The position numbers and the translations under genes are program-made. Under the pieces are notes generated by a model. It was not told the DNA's origin and made no database searches. It saw only the letters and a list, made by a program, of their open reading frames with translations. Below, in pieces: positions 54,600 through 64,000 of a DNA stretch of 64,000 nt; the stretch's first letter is position 1, and each line of letters opens with the position of its first letter. Origin of the DNA: Picocystis sp. L7 (taxonomy: Eukaryota; Chlorophyta; Picocystophyceae; Picocystales; Picocystaceae); contig QXJR01000005.1 in assembly GCA_020975725.1 (NCBI GenBank), positions 620,001 through 684,000 of the forward strand, written 5' to 3'.

Positions 54600-55340
54600 C
54601 TTGCTAGGTCAAAGAGGTTTGGTTTGGAAATCCACCAGCTGATCAATTGTGTTGATGTACTCGAGTGTCAGCTCTCCCCAACTTACGCGGTTCCGCACAA
54701 AATGATGTGCGATGTTGACGTGCTTTGTACGGGACACGGTTAGAGCGTTCTTTGTCAAGTTCAATGAACCTTCATTGTCACAATGAATTGTGATACATTG
54801 TACCCCAAATCCTGTATCTTTCAACACCTTCCTCAGGTACAATGGTTCATTTGCTGCATCAGTAGCACCAGCCATGTACTCGGCCTCCGTTGTCGATACG
54901 GCGACTGTTTTCTGCAACTTCGTCCGCTAGGAAACCAAATTCCCATGCAAAGTGAAGACGTAGGCAGTTGTGCTACGTCCCGTTTCTACAAGGCCTCTAT
55001 AATTGGCATGATAATTGCCTTCCAAGAAACTTGGGGACTTGTCACCCGGCAAGATACCAACTGCCTTTGTGCCATGAACTTATTTTAGGATCCTCTTGGC
55101 CACAGCCACGTACGTGCTTCTTGTTGCAAAGACATAGCGAGCCAAGCAATTGGTCACATAAGCAATGTCTGGTCTTGTGGACACTGCCAAGTACATCAGA
55201 CACCCAACCAATTCATGGTATGGAAAATTGGATTTTGTCATTGCTGCCTCTGAAGCCCATTGTGTTCCAGGTTCTGTTGTGGTTGGCGTTCTTGGGACGT
55301 GTTGTGAAGCGACAGTAAGGCGTACACAATTCATTTCTCT
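54600..55340 (-). pseudogene. Copia reverse transcriptase end and RNase H fragment
   Basis: Minus-strand translation shows YHELVGCLMYLAVSTRPDIA (copia RT end), then VAVSTTEAEYMAGATDAANE, ITIHCDNEGSLNLTKNALTV and VNIAHHFVRNRV of RNase H. Upstream domains are missing. A broken, truncated copia element distinct from F. Confidence 0.8.
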
Positions 55341-56488
55341 GGTGCACTATGCTTGGAGAAGGCTCCACGTCTAGGCCGGGAGGTGCGAAGAACCGAGGCA
55401 CACCTGCAGCGGAGATCAGGAAGATTCTTGTTCAATTACGAAGTCCCGCGAGAGGTCTGAAAGAGGCCTCGCAGGGAGGATGGTCTTGCTTGACCTTATC
55501 CGCTCAAGATGACCACGGGCCAAGATCTTCTCGCGGCTGCGGTGCTGCACCATCCAATGGAGCACCGGCGGCCTAGTCGGTGAGTACGGGTGAGTCGGTC
55601 CTGGCCGTCCGATCCCCGGGTAGGATCGATGACCAAGATTCGCCCCCCTGGAATCGAGCACCGGATCGTGTGGGGGAGTGACGACCTAGAGCCGTGTACA
55701 CACCTTCTATTTTGGGGGAGTCCCGGGAATCGGGGGAGGATTTGCGTATTCACACCCTCGACCTCGGGGAATGTCTGAACCGGATTTGCGACGCGAATAG
55801 TCGGTTTAAATTCTATGTTGGACGTACGGTGGGAAGGGCGATGTGGCCATCATAGTGCAGTGTAGGTGGAGCTCGGGGTTAGCATTGGGGGGAAAGTGTG
55901 AGCAAGCTAGCTTTCAAAGACGCGCTAAACTTCACCGTGTTTGAAAATAGACGGACTCGACACTTCATGGCCATCGGGAGCGGCAACTATGAACAAATTG
56001 TACGTGGCTTGGTTGCAGATGCACGAGGCTTTGGAAAAGGACGAGGAAGACAAAGAATGCGAACGGAGGCAAAGTATGGTTGAAATGTTGCACACTCAGA
56101 TAAGGGCGTTGGTCAGGTGCCTCGTTCCACTCTAGACCTTTGGAGGACGAGAAAAGCGGTCGTTTACACTTGGACCCACGAAGGAGAAGTGGGACAAACT
56201 CGGATGCTTGGCGAAGAAATGGCTCCTTGAGTGCCCCGACGATACCGGATGCGGACGGCGTGAGGATGGCGCGTGGCTCGGAGTCCTCGAGTAGGACTTG
56301 TTCATTAAAAAGACCGGTGGCTCCTCTCTATGGTGCATCAAGGTCATCCTTTGCGGTAATTGTCCAAGAAGGTACATTTAGTACTCTTTCTTAACTAACA
56401 AATGTCTGACCTTTAACATATACCGTCGAGGAGGAAGAAAACACTCCTTCATGGGGAGGGTGACCTAGGAAGGCGTAACAACCTTGAA
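55341..56488. other. 5' flank of a Harbinger-like transposon
   Basis: 55341-55897 shows nothing recognisable. 55941-56135 is open on the plus strand with LYVAWLQMHEALEKDEEDKE, perhaps an N-terminal piece of the transposon gene. No terminal inverted repeat could be fixed. Confidence 0.35.
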
Positions 56489-57800
56489 GTGGTGTCAAGC
56501 GCAGCCGCCAATACTGCGTTGCCTAATATCCTAGAAGGTCAGGAGCGATGTTGTTGGAAGTTTGACAGGCGACAGAACAACTTCGAGGAACTGTTTGGAA
56601 AACGAAGGAACAAGGAGACGTTCAAGGGTCACATGCGTATGACAAAAAGCTGCTTCGAGAAACTTTTGAACTTGGTTCGGAATAGGTTGCAGCCGTCGCG
56701 TTTCTCGCGACTCAACTACATGTCCCCAAGGAGAATACGGACCCTCACTGTGTTGCGTCTCGCTCATGGATACACGTATCATAATTTAGGCCACTTGTTT
56801 GCCATTGGGGTATCCTATGCGCAAAAGTGCTATGCCATAGGTATGGAGGCGCTTTGTGGTTTGCGTGTGTAGTTCATTAGGATGCCGTCAACTGAAGCAG
56901 ACATTGCTTCTTGCATAGCCAGCTTCGGTCTACGTGGGTTTCCTAATGCATGCCTGGCTGTGGATGGATGCCATGTCAAGGTAGAGTTAGCAGATGAGTT
57001 TGACAGCCTGCAGGATTTCATATGCTGCAAGGGGTTCTACTCCTTGATCAACGTGGCGTATGTGGTGTGGAATGGGATGTTTAGGACACTGCTATGTGGA
57101 TGAGCTAGATCCTCTCCGAATAGTGATGTCATCAAGGAGACATTATTCGCCAAAATGCCGCAGGTGGGTAAGAGGGTGCATGGTTGGATAGACTTAGGTT
57201 GTGCAAGTGTACTTACCAATTTGTTGCTCACACCACTGGCACCGCACGCACGATGGTTTGCTCACCAATATGCACAGGCTTTACAAGCCTATTTCCTTCC
57301 ACGATACTTCACGGTACACTATCACTTTGCAGTTGCCCCCTATGGTATTGGCTGACTCGGCATTTGGACTAGAGGCTTGGCAGATGACACCGTTCAAAAG
57401 TGACAACGGTGCAGTTTCCAAAAAACAGCGGAGATTCAACTGGATTCACAGTAGTGCACGGGTGGTGGTGGAGCATGCCTTTGGGAGGCTCAAGGGTAGG
57501 TTCAGGTTGCTTCTTGGCACACACAGAACGTCTTGGCAACTGGGAGCACATGCAGTCATGGCTGCTATGGTACTCCACAATTTTCTAGGTTTGCAGAATG
57601 ATGACTTCCTTGCTGACTGGGCAGAGGGTGTAGAGGAATTGGAGAGCAGTGGGGAGGGTACCAAACGTCCAATTGGTAGTGTTGTGACGGAGCAGCTGCA
57701 AGGAGCGATGATGTTTAAAGATGGAGTGACTTCTTCATGTGACACGGACGGCCGGTGTGCAAGAACGGGAACAGGTGAAGACACTGCTTTAAGTAAGTAA
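56489..57800 (+). pseudogene. PIF/Harbinger transposase, broken
   Basis: The N-terminal helical part is HMRMTKSCFEKLLNLVRNRL and RRIRTLTVLRLAHGYTYHNL. The DDE core has its first Asp in NACLAVDGCHVKVE, the second in MVLADSAFGLEAWQMTPF and the Glu in ARVVVEHAFGRLKGRFRLLL. The tail is SVVTEQLQGAMMF. The frame from 56489 contains stops at 56870 (TAG) and 57101 (TGA) and shifts near 57340 into the frame that carries the last two catalytic residues, so the gene is dead. Both stops can be explained by one C-to-T change. A sister fragment is at 39363-39592. It converges with the ORF at 57841. Confidence 0.85.
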
Positions 57801-57840
57801 TGCACTGAGTATATTATATGGTTGAGTGGAGCAGAGGACG

Positions 57841-58938
57841 CTAAGAGTTTTTCCTCAGTGCCTCTCGCAAACTCATCACTCGCTGAATTGCCTCATCTGC
57901 AGTTGGTTTAGGCCCGATGTAGCTCGTGATGACCTCAATCGGGATGCTGTGTGCAGCCAAAAACGCAAAACGTTCATCCCAACTTCTCTGGATCTTCATA
58001 GCTCTATCAAGAATGAGAGCCTCTCGATCATTGGTCTGAAGCTTGGCCTGCAAGTCTGTAATAGATTTTGTAACATGCGTTACAGTTTCTTGCCCCGTAC
58101 CTGACTGTTCCATCATGTTTGAGACCACCTGTTCGTGCCTTCGGTTTGCGTTGCTAGGACGCTTGCCCTTCGGCAGTAGCGGTGCAGCCTTACAAACGGG
58201 CGATGATGCTTCGTTTGGGCGAGTGGACTTCTTCTTGTTGTAATCATTACTATCTGTTGTAGCAGTAGGAGAATTCTCGTACACCTTGCACGGCGAATCT
58301 TGCGATTTGCCGTCCATGCACACTTGCGAAGGTTTGTCGGTGCATGAGACATACTTGGTTGAAGGCCTGCAAGTCTCCGGTATGATTTGCGGAGATGGAC
58401 ATACTAATGCCCTATGCGGCATTGCTTGCTGCATAGTGTAGAAGAACTGCCACTGAACTTTGTCGAGTTGAGTCTCTCCTTTGCATTTCGCTTCTTTCTT
58501 CACAACCTTCCCACTATCGTCGACGACTGTGATTGTCCCTCCCTTCTTTTCCTTGAAGACATCCTGGAGGTATTTCCACTTCTCCGTGGCCTTTCCTTTT
58601 AAGACCTCCTCGAGGTACGCATCGGCATCGATGTTGTGCCCGTCGCAAAACTTTTTGAAGTCATCACCTCCCGTGACGAACCACGGTGCAAGCACGCCCA
58701 CCTTGTCACACATTGCACGCCGCACCATCTGCCATCCACTTTCCATGTGCTTGCCTTGCGCAACATCGAACTCTCCGCGTAGGTCGATACCACGTAATTT
58801 GATGAACGTGGTTGTGCATTCTGCCTCCGCAATTGCACGATACGGAAAGTCGACGCCCTTTGGTGATCGCGCAAGTTTCGTTGCTTCAGGTTTCATGGAA
58901 GCAAAGTTCACCCTATCGGCACGCACAATGCTTGGCAA
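57841..58938 (-). CDS. Conserved-looking 365-residue ORF, possible Harbinger accessory protein
   Basis: An uninterrupted ORF ends only about 40 bp from the end of the transposase, on the opposite strand. PIF/Harbinger elements usually carry a second gene for a Myb/SANT-like DNA-binding partner, often in this arrangement. The N-terminal half (FIKLRGIDLRGEFDVAQGKH, MVRRAMCDKVGVLAPWFVTG, FKKFCDGHNIDADAYLEEVL) is well ordered; the middle is polar and Lys/Ser-rich with a basic patch (PKGKRPSNANRRHEQ); the C-terminal part is helical (DREALILDRAMKIQRSWDER). I do not see a clear Myb tryptophan pattern. It could also be a host gene. Confidence 0.55.
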   Translation of the reverse strand: MPSIVRADRVNFASMKPEATKLARSPKGVDFPYRAIAEAECTTTFIKLRGIDLRGEFDVAQGKHMESGWQMVRRAMCDKVGVLAPWFVTGGDDFKKFCDGHNIDADAYLEEVLKGKATEKWKYLQDVFKEKKGGTITVVDDSGKVVKKEAKCKGETQLDKVQWQFFYTMQQAMPHRALVCPSPQIIPETCRPSTKYVSCTDKPSQVCMDGKSQDSPCKVYENSPTATTDSNDYNKKKSTRPNEASSPVCKAAPLLPKGKRPSNANRRHEQVVSNMMEQSGTGQETVTHVTKSITDLQAKLQTNDREALILDRAMKIQRSWDERFAFLAAHSIPIEVITSYIGPKPTADEAIQRVMSLREALRKNS

Positions 58939-59224
58939 GCAAAAAAGTCAGTTGGTACATGTGTTTGGGCCACTTTTGACACTGTACACGATTCGACACC
59001 TACACCAACAAGTCGCTTGCTTCGCAAATCCAGCACAGAGCCGATCGATCGACGTCGTTTGGTATTGTAGCACAGCCGTGCTAGAAGAGGGCCCCTTCGA
59101 GCCCCGGACCCTGCCTCAGTAGGGTCGCGACCTTCCAGCATACATGCCCAAAGGGAATGGAAAAAGACCCGCTTTCAACGGGAGACGCCCCAACACATCC
59201 TGACATCACAGTAAGGGACTACTC
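58939..59224. other. Probable end of the Harbinger-like transposon
   Basis: No gene is seen. A TATTGTAGCACAGCCGTGCT palindrome-like stretch near 59070 and the inverted GGGGCC/GGCCCC motifs nearby could belong to the transposon end, but no matching left end was found. Confidence 0.3.
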
Positions 59225-59515
59225 GGCGTGGTATCCAAAGCTATCCGACTGGGGACCCTGAACTTTCGAGAGCTGACCTTCACCATATCTACCATCCCGG
59301 GGCGAGGTCTCGAGAAGGGACCATCGAGACTGCCTGGACAACCGAACGGGCCCGTACAACCGTCGGATCCGCACATGGGACCCACGTGTGCGCTCTTGAG
59401 CATGTCTACCCGTCGAGGGCGGGGCGTGACAGGCGGTCCGCCGCCTTTCCAAATCCGAGGGCTAGGGAGCAAAAGGGGTACCCCTAAGTGAGACCCCAAC
59501 ATGTAAAATCACTTT
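59225..59515 (-). repeat. Dispersed repeat, inverted relative to 34745-35050
   Basis: It shares GAGGTCTCGAGAAGGGACC, a GATCCGCACATGGGACCCAC block, GGGCGGGGCGTGAC and GTAAAATCACTT with the other copy on the opposite strand. Confidence 0.55.
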
Positions 59516-59588
59516 CCATTTGCACCGACTTGGTGTGTGCCACCATCTTCGACGCATCCCAACCCTCTCCTCGAAGTTGCCTCCGTCT

Positions 59589-60170
59589 TGTCGCCTAGCA
59601 AAGACCCTATGAGACCCTGCGTGAAGACCCCGAGACTTTGGGGAGTAAAAGGGCAGTCATTGCCTTACTGCCCCCTACTACCGTTATACCATAGATCCGG
59701 GTCTGGATTGAATGTGGGTCAACAGAGCCCGGGAATAGATGCAGAACGCCCCGGGTCAATGGACATGTTTCAGTGAGGGATGAAGGGAACCCTTGACCGG
59801 TAGAGTTGAGTCGAAAGGATTCCCTTTCCCCGTGTACTTCTAGAAGGTAGGGCTGGGGAGGCTGGACGGTGTCGATGACTCGGACAGCTGGCGGACGCCC
59901 CACGGCTGGCTGCACGGACGGTCAGATTTGACCGTTAGCAGCACGTGGACCCTCCTTGTGCCCCACTTGCCCTCATCTCAACCGCCATTGAGTGGTTTTG
60001 AGAGACGGACCACCAGTCTCTCTCTTTGCCTTGCAATTCGCTTTTCTAGTTGTCCTTTGAGACGACCTCCTCGCCTCATTAGCCTCTTCCAGGACCTCCA
60101 CGACTGCTGAGAGCCGCGACTTGCTCGTTGCACAAGTGTCTCGTGTCCGCGACCCTTTTTGGACGCTACA
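59589..60170 (+). repeat. Probable element G 5' LTR
   Basis: It starts tgtcgcct and ends ggacgctaca, the latter shared with element A. The block order matches the element B LTR. HSE-like TTCTAGAA is at 59838-59845 beside GGTAGGGCTGGG. The partner LTR is outside the window. Confidence 0.6.
59838..59845 (+). promoter_or_regulatory. Heat-shock-element-like TTCTAGAA in element G LTR
   Basis: Same motif and same neighbour box as in the element A and B LTRs. Function is inferred. Confidence 0.35.
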
Positions 60171-60273
60171 GTCTTCTCATAAGTCCTGAGAATCGCGTAA
60201 CGCAACAGTGTCTAAGCTTTACGAAAGCATGTGTGACGGCGAAGAAGAGAACCCGTTGTGAACTGCCACTTGC

Positions 60274-61470
60274 ATGCAACGATTGCGAGAAGAGCTCAAA
60301 CGAGAGCAACAGGCCCGTGTCACGCTTACAGAGCAAGTGCACCTCCTGGAATGTCACCACAACGTCAACAAACTCAAACTACCCCTTTGGAGGACGTGCC
60401 TCAAGATACCAAGGAGGACGGGACGGAAGACGCCCGTTCCTCCAAAGAAAATCAGCCTCTCCTAGAAGAAGAAAATGCTCTCCCGCTGGTCGTCGTTCAA
60501 CTGTTGAATGAGGAAGGTCTTCAAAGCCTTACAAAGCCCTACAAGTCCATGGGCGAATCGCAACGCTTGAGAGGCGTCTCATTGGCGAGACCTTCCAACT
60601 TCTCTGGTTTGGAAGTTGTTGAAGACCCGTACGCCCTCACTCGTTGGTACCGTGAGGTATCTTACTAGGTACAGGGCTACGCAGAAGACCCCATTCAGCA
60701 GGTGGTTCTAGCGTTGCGGACTTTGAAAGGCACAGCCAGAATCATGGTTGACAACATCATTATGTTTGACCCCAAGAGAGTGAGTGATTTGATATCACTC
60801 TTCAAGATCCTCAAGGAAACCTTCCAGCGCCGAGAGCCACGTCCTAACGCGTGGAAAGAGTTACAAAGAGCGCGACTCCGCACAAACAGAGAGAATGGTA
60901 TTGGCTTCTTGAATCGCTTGTTGTTGTTGAGTGTCGTAATCAACATGAGCGAGGATCCTACATACGCGACGATTAGTGAAAGCGACATTGCGACTTAACT
61001 GCGGATGGGACTGCCTAACAACATCAGCAACCAGCTAGAACAGTACATGCAATTGATGGTTAATGTAGGTAGCTTGCCGGACATCTCTCCATGGAGCGTC
61101 GCTGCCACCGCCCTCAAGTCTGAGGTAAAGGAACGTGAAAAGTCACGGATGCCCAACCGTCAACCTCGGCTCACTAAATCAAGGTCAACAGGACCTTAAC
61201 TACAGCTGCCGTCCATGCCTTACCACAGCGCTCGCCTATGGAGGACCGTCCAAAGTGGAGCGCCAACGGCCGCGCAACAAAATGGTTCCAAGACCTACCA
61301 GAATCTCTCCAAAAAGGATCGTGGAGCTCCAAGACTTGCCCTTGGGAGCTAAACTGACGCCGGACTACGAGCACCGATACGCCAGCAATGCCTTGTGCAT
61401 CAGGTGCCAACGTTACGGTCACGATGCACGGAACTGCCGGCAAACCAAGCCTATCATACCAAAAAACTGA
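60274..61470 (+). pseudogene. Element G Gag region
   Basis: A coiled-coil start (MQRLREELKREQQARVTLTE), a capsid-like core (DPYALTRWYREVSY, then FQRREPRPNAWKELQRARLR) and a CCHC knuckle (CIRCQRYGHDARNCRQ) parallel element A Gag in order and wording. Broken. Confidence 0.8.
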
Positions 61471-62985
61471 ATTGGCTCCTCCTCACCGAAGAGGCTATCA
61501 GGATGGAGTCACGAGAGGCATCATCAATAGACGCATGGTCAGACCTTTCTTGCCTCAGCAACCCTCATCCTGACCAGGTGGTGCCTCTACGAGCGTCGCC
61601 GAATCCTCGACCCCATTGTGAGTTTCTTACTACGGATGGCTACATAGGACCTGCAGGGTCCAATGAACTTACAACCCAGGCGTCCGTAGATACCCTGGCC
61701 AGTAACTCCTTTCTCAGCAGAGAATACTTTGAGGAATTACAACGCAGTGATCCCCTACGCGTCACATGGAGACCTAGAAGACAATACTTCAATTTGAGCT
61801 TGGCCGTGGGAATGGCAGTGCATCGAGCCCATGTCATTGAAGCCCAGTTAACCATTAGAACCTTCCAGGTGCAACACCAATTCGGGGTAGCGCCCATTGA
61901 ATCCTTTGATTGCATTCTTGGTGTAGACTTTTGCCACAAGTTCTTAGTGCAGCTGAATTGGCAGGAATAGATCATGGAGTTGAGGGACTAGGAAGGAAAA
62001 ACTCACCACGTTTAGGGCGGCACTGCCTTTATCAAGTCTCGAAAACTTGATTTAATTGTCCCTGCTTCAGAGGTCCCTGATGCGGTTACGTCAGAAGGAT
62101 GCCTCTTACTAATGGTCCAACCGTTGGACACCACATATGAGCTCACCGCTGAAGAACTGGATACTCCTGCGTTCCGCAATCGCCTCAGCAACGCTTGCGA
62201 CCTCACTTCTAATGAGGAACAACGCTTACAAAAATTACATTAGAAACACCAAAGGTGTTTCTAGAAACGCATGAATATACCGGCAGAACGAACTCCGGGT
62301 GAATCTTTGAAAATCCACGTGGAACCTAATACACAGCCGGTGCATCGCAATTACTATCGGCTCTTACCCCAACAGCAGGATGCTCTGCGAAAACTACTTA
62401 CATAATAGGTGGATGCGGGGAAGATGGATATATGCGCCGGGTCAAGTTGGGGCGCCCTGGTACTACTCATCCCCAAGAAGGATGGGAGCTGGAGAGTCAT
62501 TTTCGACCACCCCATCCTTAATGCAGCAACCATTAAGGACCGCTATCCTCTCAACATAATTGACGATCATCTACACGATGTAGGAGAGTTCTGCATATTC
62601 TCCTCCGTAGATGCGCTCCATGGATTTCACCAAATTCCTATCGGCCACAACGACATAGACAAGACAGCAGTGGTGACGCCTTTTGGGAGCTACGTTTGGA
62701 AGGTCATGCCTATGGGACTAGCCAACGCACCGGCCATGTTCCAGTGAATGATGAATCCCATCTTTGGTAACTTGCCCTTCCTTAAAGTGAATATGGATGA
62801 CATATTGATCCATTTTGCTGATAAACAAGAGCACTTCATCATTTGGAACAGTTCCTATAGGTTTGCCAGGATAACGATATACGACTGAAGGAGTCCAAAT
62901 GCCACTTTTTCGAGCAGACCTTGGAATGGGTCGGATTGAGGATCCAAAGCGGACAGCTCAGCTGTGCTGACCATCTTCTACGAAG
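61471..62985 (+). pseudogene. Element G protease and partial reverse transcriptase
   Basis: The protease region has [12 protein letters not shown] and [12 protein letters not shown]. Reverse transcriptase shows [33 protein letters not shown] and [20 protein letters not shown]. It ends soon after the region matching [15 protein letters not shown] of element A. Broken and truncated. Confidence 0.8.
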
Positions 62986-62989
62986 GACC

Positions 62990-64000
62990 AACTCATTGTC
63001 CTTTATAGGACAATCTAGGACAATCCCATTCTGCACTACCGTTTTGCGCACATTGCGCGCACGCACTTGCGCTACCATATACGCCGAGTAAACTCCAAGA
63101 TCCTACTTTCCATCAGCGCTCGTGTCAAATAACGCCCTACCTTGCCGTCGAGCTCCGCCGACGTGCGGACCTTCGGTCACCCATGGGACAATAGCGACAT
63201 TTTTGCGCGCTTCGTACGTAGGCTTCGCGCGAGCGCATGACGCGTGAGCGGGTTCAAAAGAAAGCTTAAGAGCCAAATACAAAACTCTATTATTATTCGA
63301 GGCTATGCCTCGATCTTCGACACGTGCGCGCCCTTGGCAGCATCTGCACGTCCTCGCCCAACACCCGACGTCGAGGTCGGGAGGGTATCCCCGCCATGTG
63401 GTGCGCCGCGCATTCGTGGCCAGTGTACGGCCCGCAAAGGTAGGCAACTGTGCCTTTGCTTGGTTTTTGGCAGAGCAGGCATGCTTATGCTTTCTTGCCA
63501 CACATCACACACCGGCCTTGCAAAATCTTCTTCGCGCCGGTGCCTTCGCCGCTCGACTTCATCACCTCGTCCAGCGAAACCAAATGGTGACCAATTCCTC
63601 CCTCCTCGCCCGCCATCGCAGCAAGTAACGGTCGGAGACAAAGGGCCTGCTGCCTCTCCATCTCCAAATCTGCCATGATCCACGCGTTCTCTAGCAGCTC
63701 CTTCGCCAAAACTTTCCTGCAATACTTGTGACGAACTTGCCCTAGCCCTTTTGCACGCATGAGCAAAAACGTGTTGACCTCGGCCAACCCAATCAATTCG
63801 CTGAACTCGCGGATTCGAAAGTCGTGCGTTTTCCAGACGTCGTGGAACGCAACACTACCTGTTCGTAACCTGTTGTGTTGATCAACGATGCCGTCTCTTG
63901 ATGTGTACTCTTGGGACGTTTCATCTACTAGGATTTCTTTAGCCAGTAGATGTGTGGTGTCCGTGGGGTGCTTCACCATATATTTTAATGTCCTTGCCGG
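62990..64000 (-). mobile_element. piggyBac-like DNA transposon, copy 2 (runs off the window)
   Basis: Its terminus holds ATTGTCCTTTATAGGACAAT followed by CTAGGACAATCCC, like the termini of copy 1. The transposase C-terminal half lies at 63355-64000. It sits in element G. Confidence 0.65.
63355..64000 (-). pseudogene. piggyBac transposase, C-terminal part, copy 2
   Basis: The frame is open from the window edge (PARTLKYMVKHPTDTTHLLA) through the third catalytic Asp (DGIVDQHNRLRTGSVAF) and the helical region (KTHDFRIREFSELIGLAEVN) to the zinc domain (GRCVMCGKK). An in-frame TAA at 63485-63487 interrupts the cysteine-rich domain, which then continues as CLLCQKPSKGTVAYLCGPY and GHEC. So this copy is also inactive, though less decayed where it can be compared with copy 1 (22622-25027). 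Confidence 0.82.

Larger units (their letters stand above)
59589..62985 (+). mobile_element. Element G: 5' part of a Ty3/gypsy retrotransposon related to A
   Basis: A probable 5' LTR (59589-60170), gag, protease and the first part of reverse transcriptase are present. The protein resembles element A (QSLTKPYKSMGESQRLRGVS in gag, [19 protein letters not shown] in protease). Similarity stops near 62985, where a piggyBac-like element begins. It is old and broken, with roughly eight or more breaks. Whether it carried a methyltransferase cannot be seen, because that part would lie past the piggyBac element. Confidence 0.82.

Noticed and set aside
1-64000. tRNA, rRNA, riboswitch or origin
   Set aside because: I looked for cloverleaf and conserved rRNA blocks and saw none that I could support.

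Overview
This is eukaryotic, transposon-packed DNA. There are no operons, no rRNA or tRNA genes that I can recognise, and almost no host coding sequence. Nearly everything is LTR retrotransposon (Ty3/gypsy and Ty1/copia), PIF/Harbinger-like and piggyBac-like DNA transposon, solo LTRs and minisatellites, many nested in one another. The only likely host gene is a glycosyltransferase-like gene on the minus strand near 36.8-37.8 kb. A large, probably methylated genome of an alga or early streptophyte would fit, because Ty3/gypsy elements that carry a cytosine methyltransferase are known from the charophyte Klebsormidium (methyltransferase-bearing retroelements are also known from dinoflagellates). 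The species cannot be read from the sequence.

Layout. 1-2239: a broken Harbinger-type transposase cut by an old LTR (minus), itself cut by solo LTR C1. 2240-9059: Ty3/gypsy element D (minus). 9060-11036: unrecognised degraded coding sequence. 11041-18423: element A (minus), nearly whole and very young. 18840-20065: a 66-bp minisatellite and an E-type LTR remnant. 20407-22390: a truncated copia element. 22398 to about 26030: a piggyBac-like transposon. 26274-34015: element B (plus). 34016-36800: mostly featureless, with one dispersed repeat. 36810-37796: glycosyltransferase-like gene. 38707-40405: solo LTR C2, a Harbinger fragment, a 62-bp minisatellite and an E-type LTR fragment. 40417-54177: copia element F (minus), split by Ty3/gypsy element E (42261-51142, minus). 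54180-55340: remains of another copia element. 56489-58938: a Harbinger-like transposon with a convergent accessory ORF. 59589-62985: element G (plus), a relative of A, cut by a second piggyBac copy that runs off the window.

Main point. Three different Ty3/gypsy families here (A, B, D) each carry a cytosine-5 DNA methyltransferase domain inside pol, always between RNase H and integrase. Element E has a different, unrecognised domain of about 190 residues at the same place. E also has an ORF that runs into its LTR and combines a Tudor-like module with a region resembling the Dam/DIRS-type methyltransferase domain. LTRs of A, B, C and G carry heat-shock-element-like motifs and share their 3' end. 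Decay of the DNA transposons by apparent C-to-T changes fits a cytosine-methylating host.
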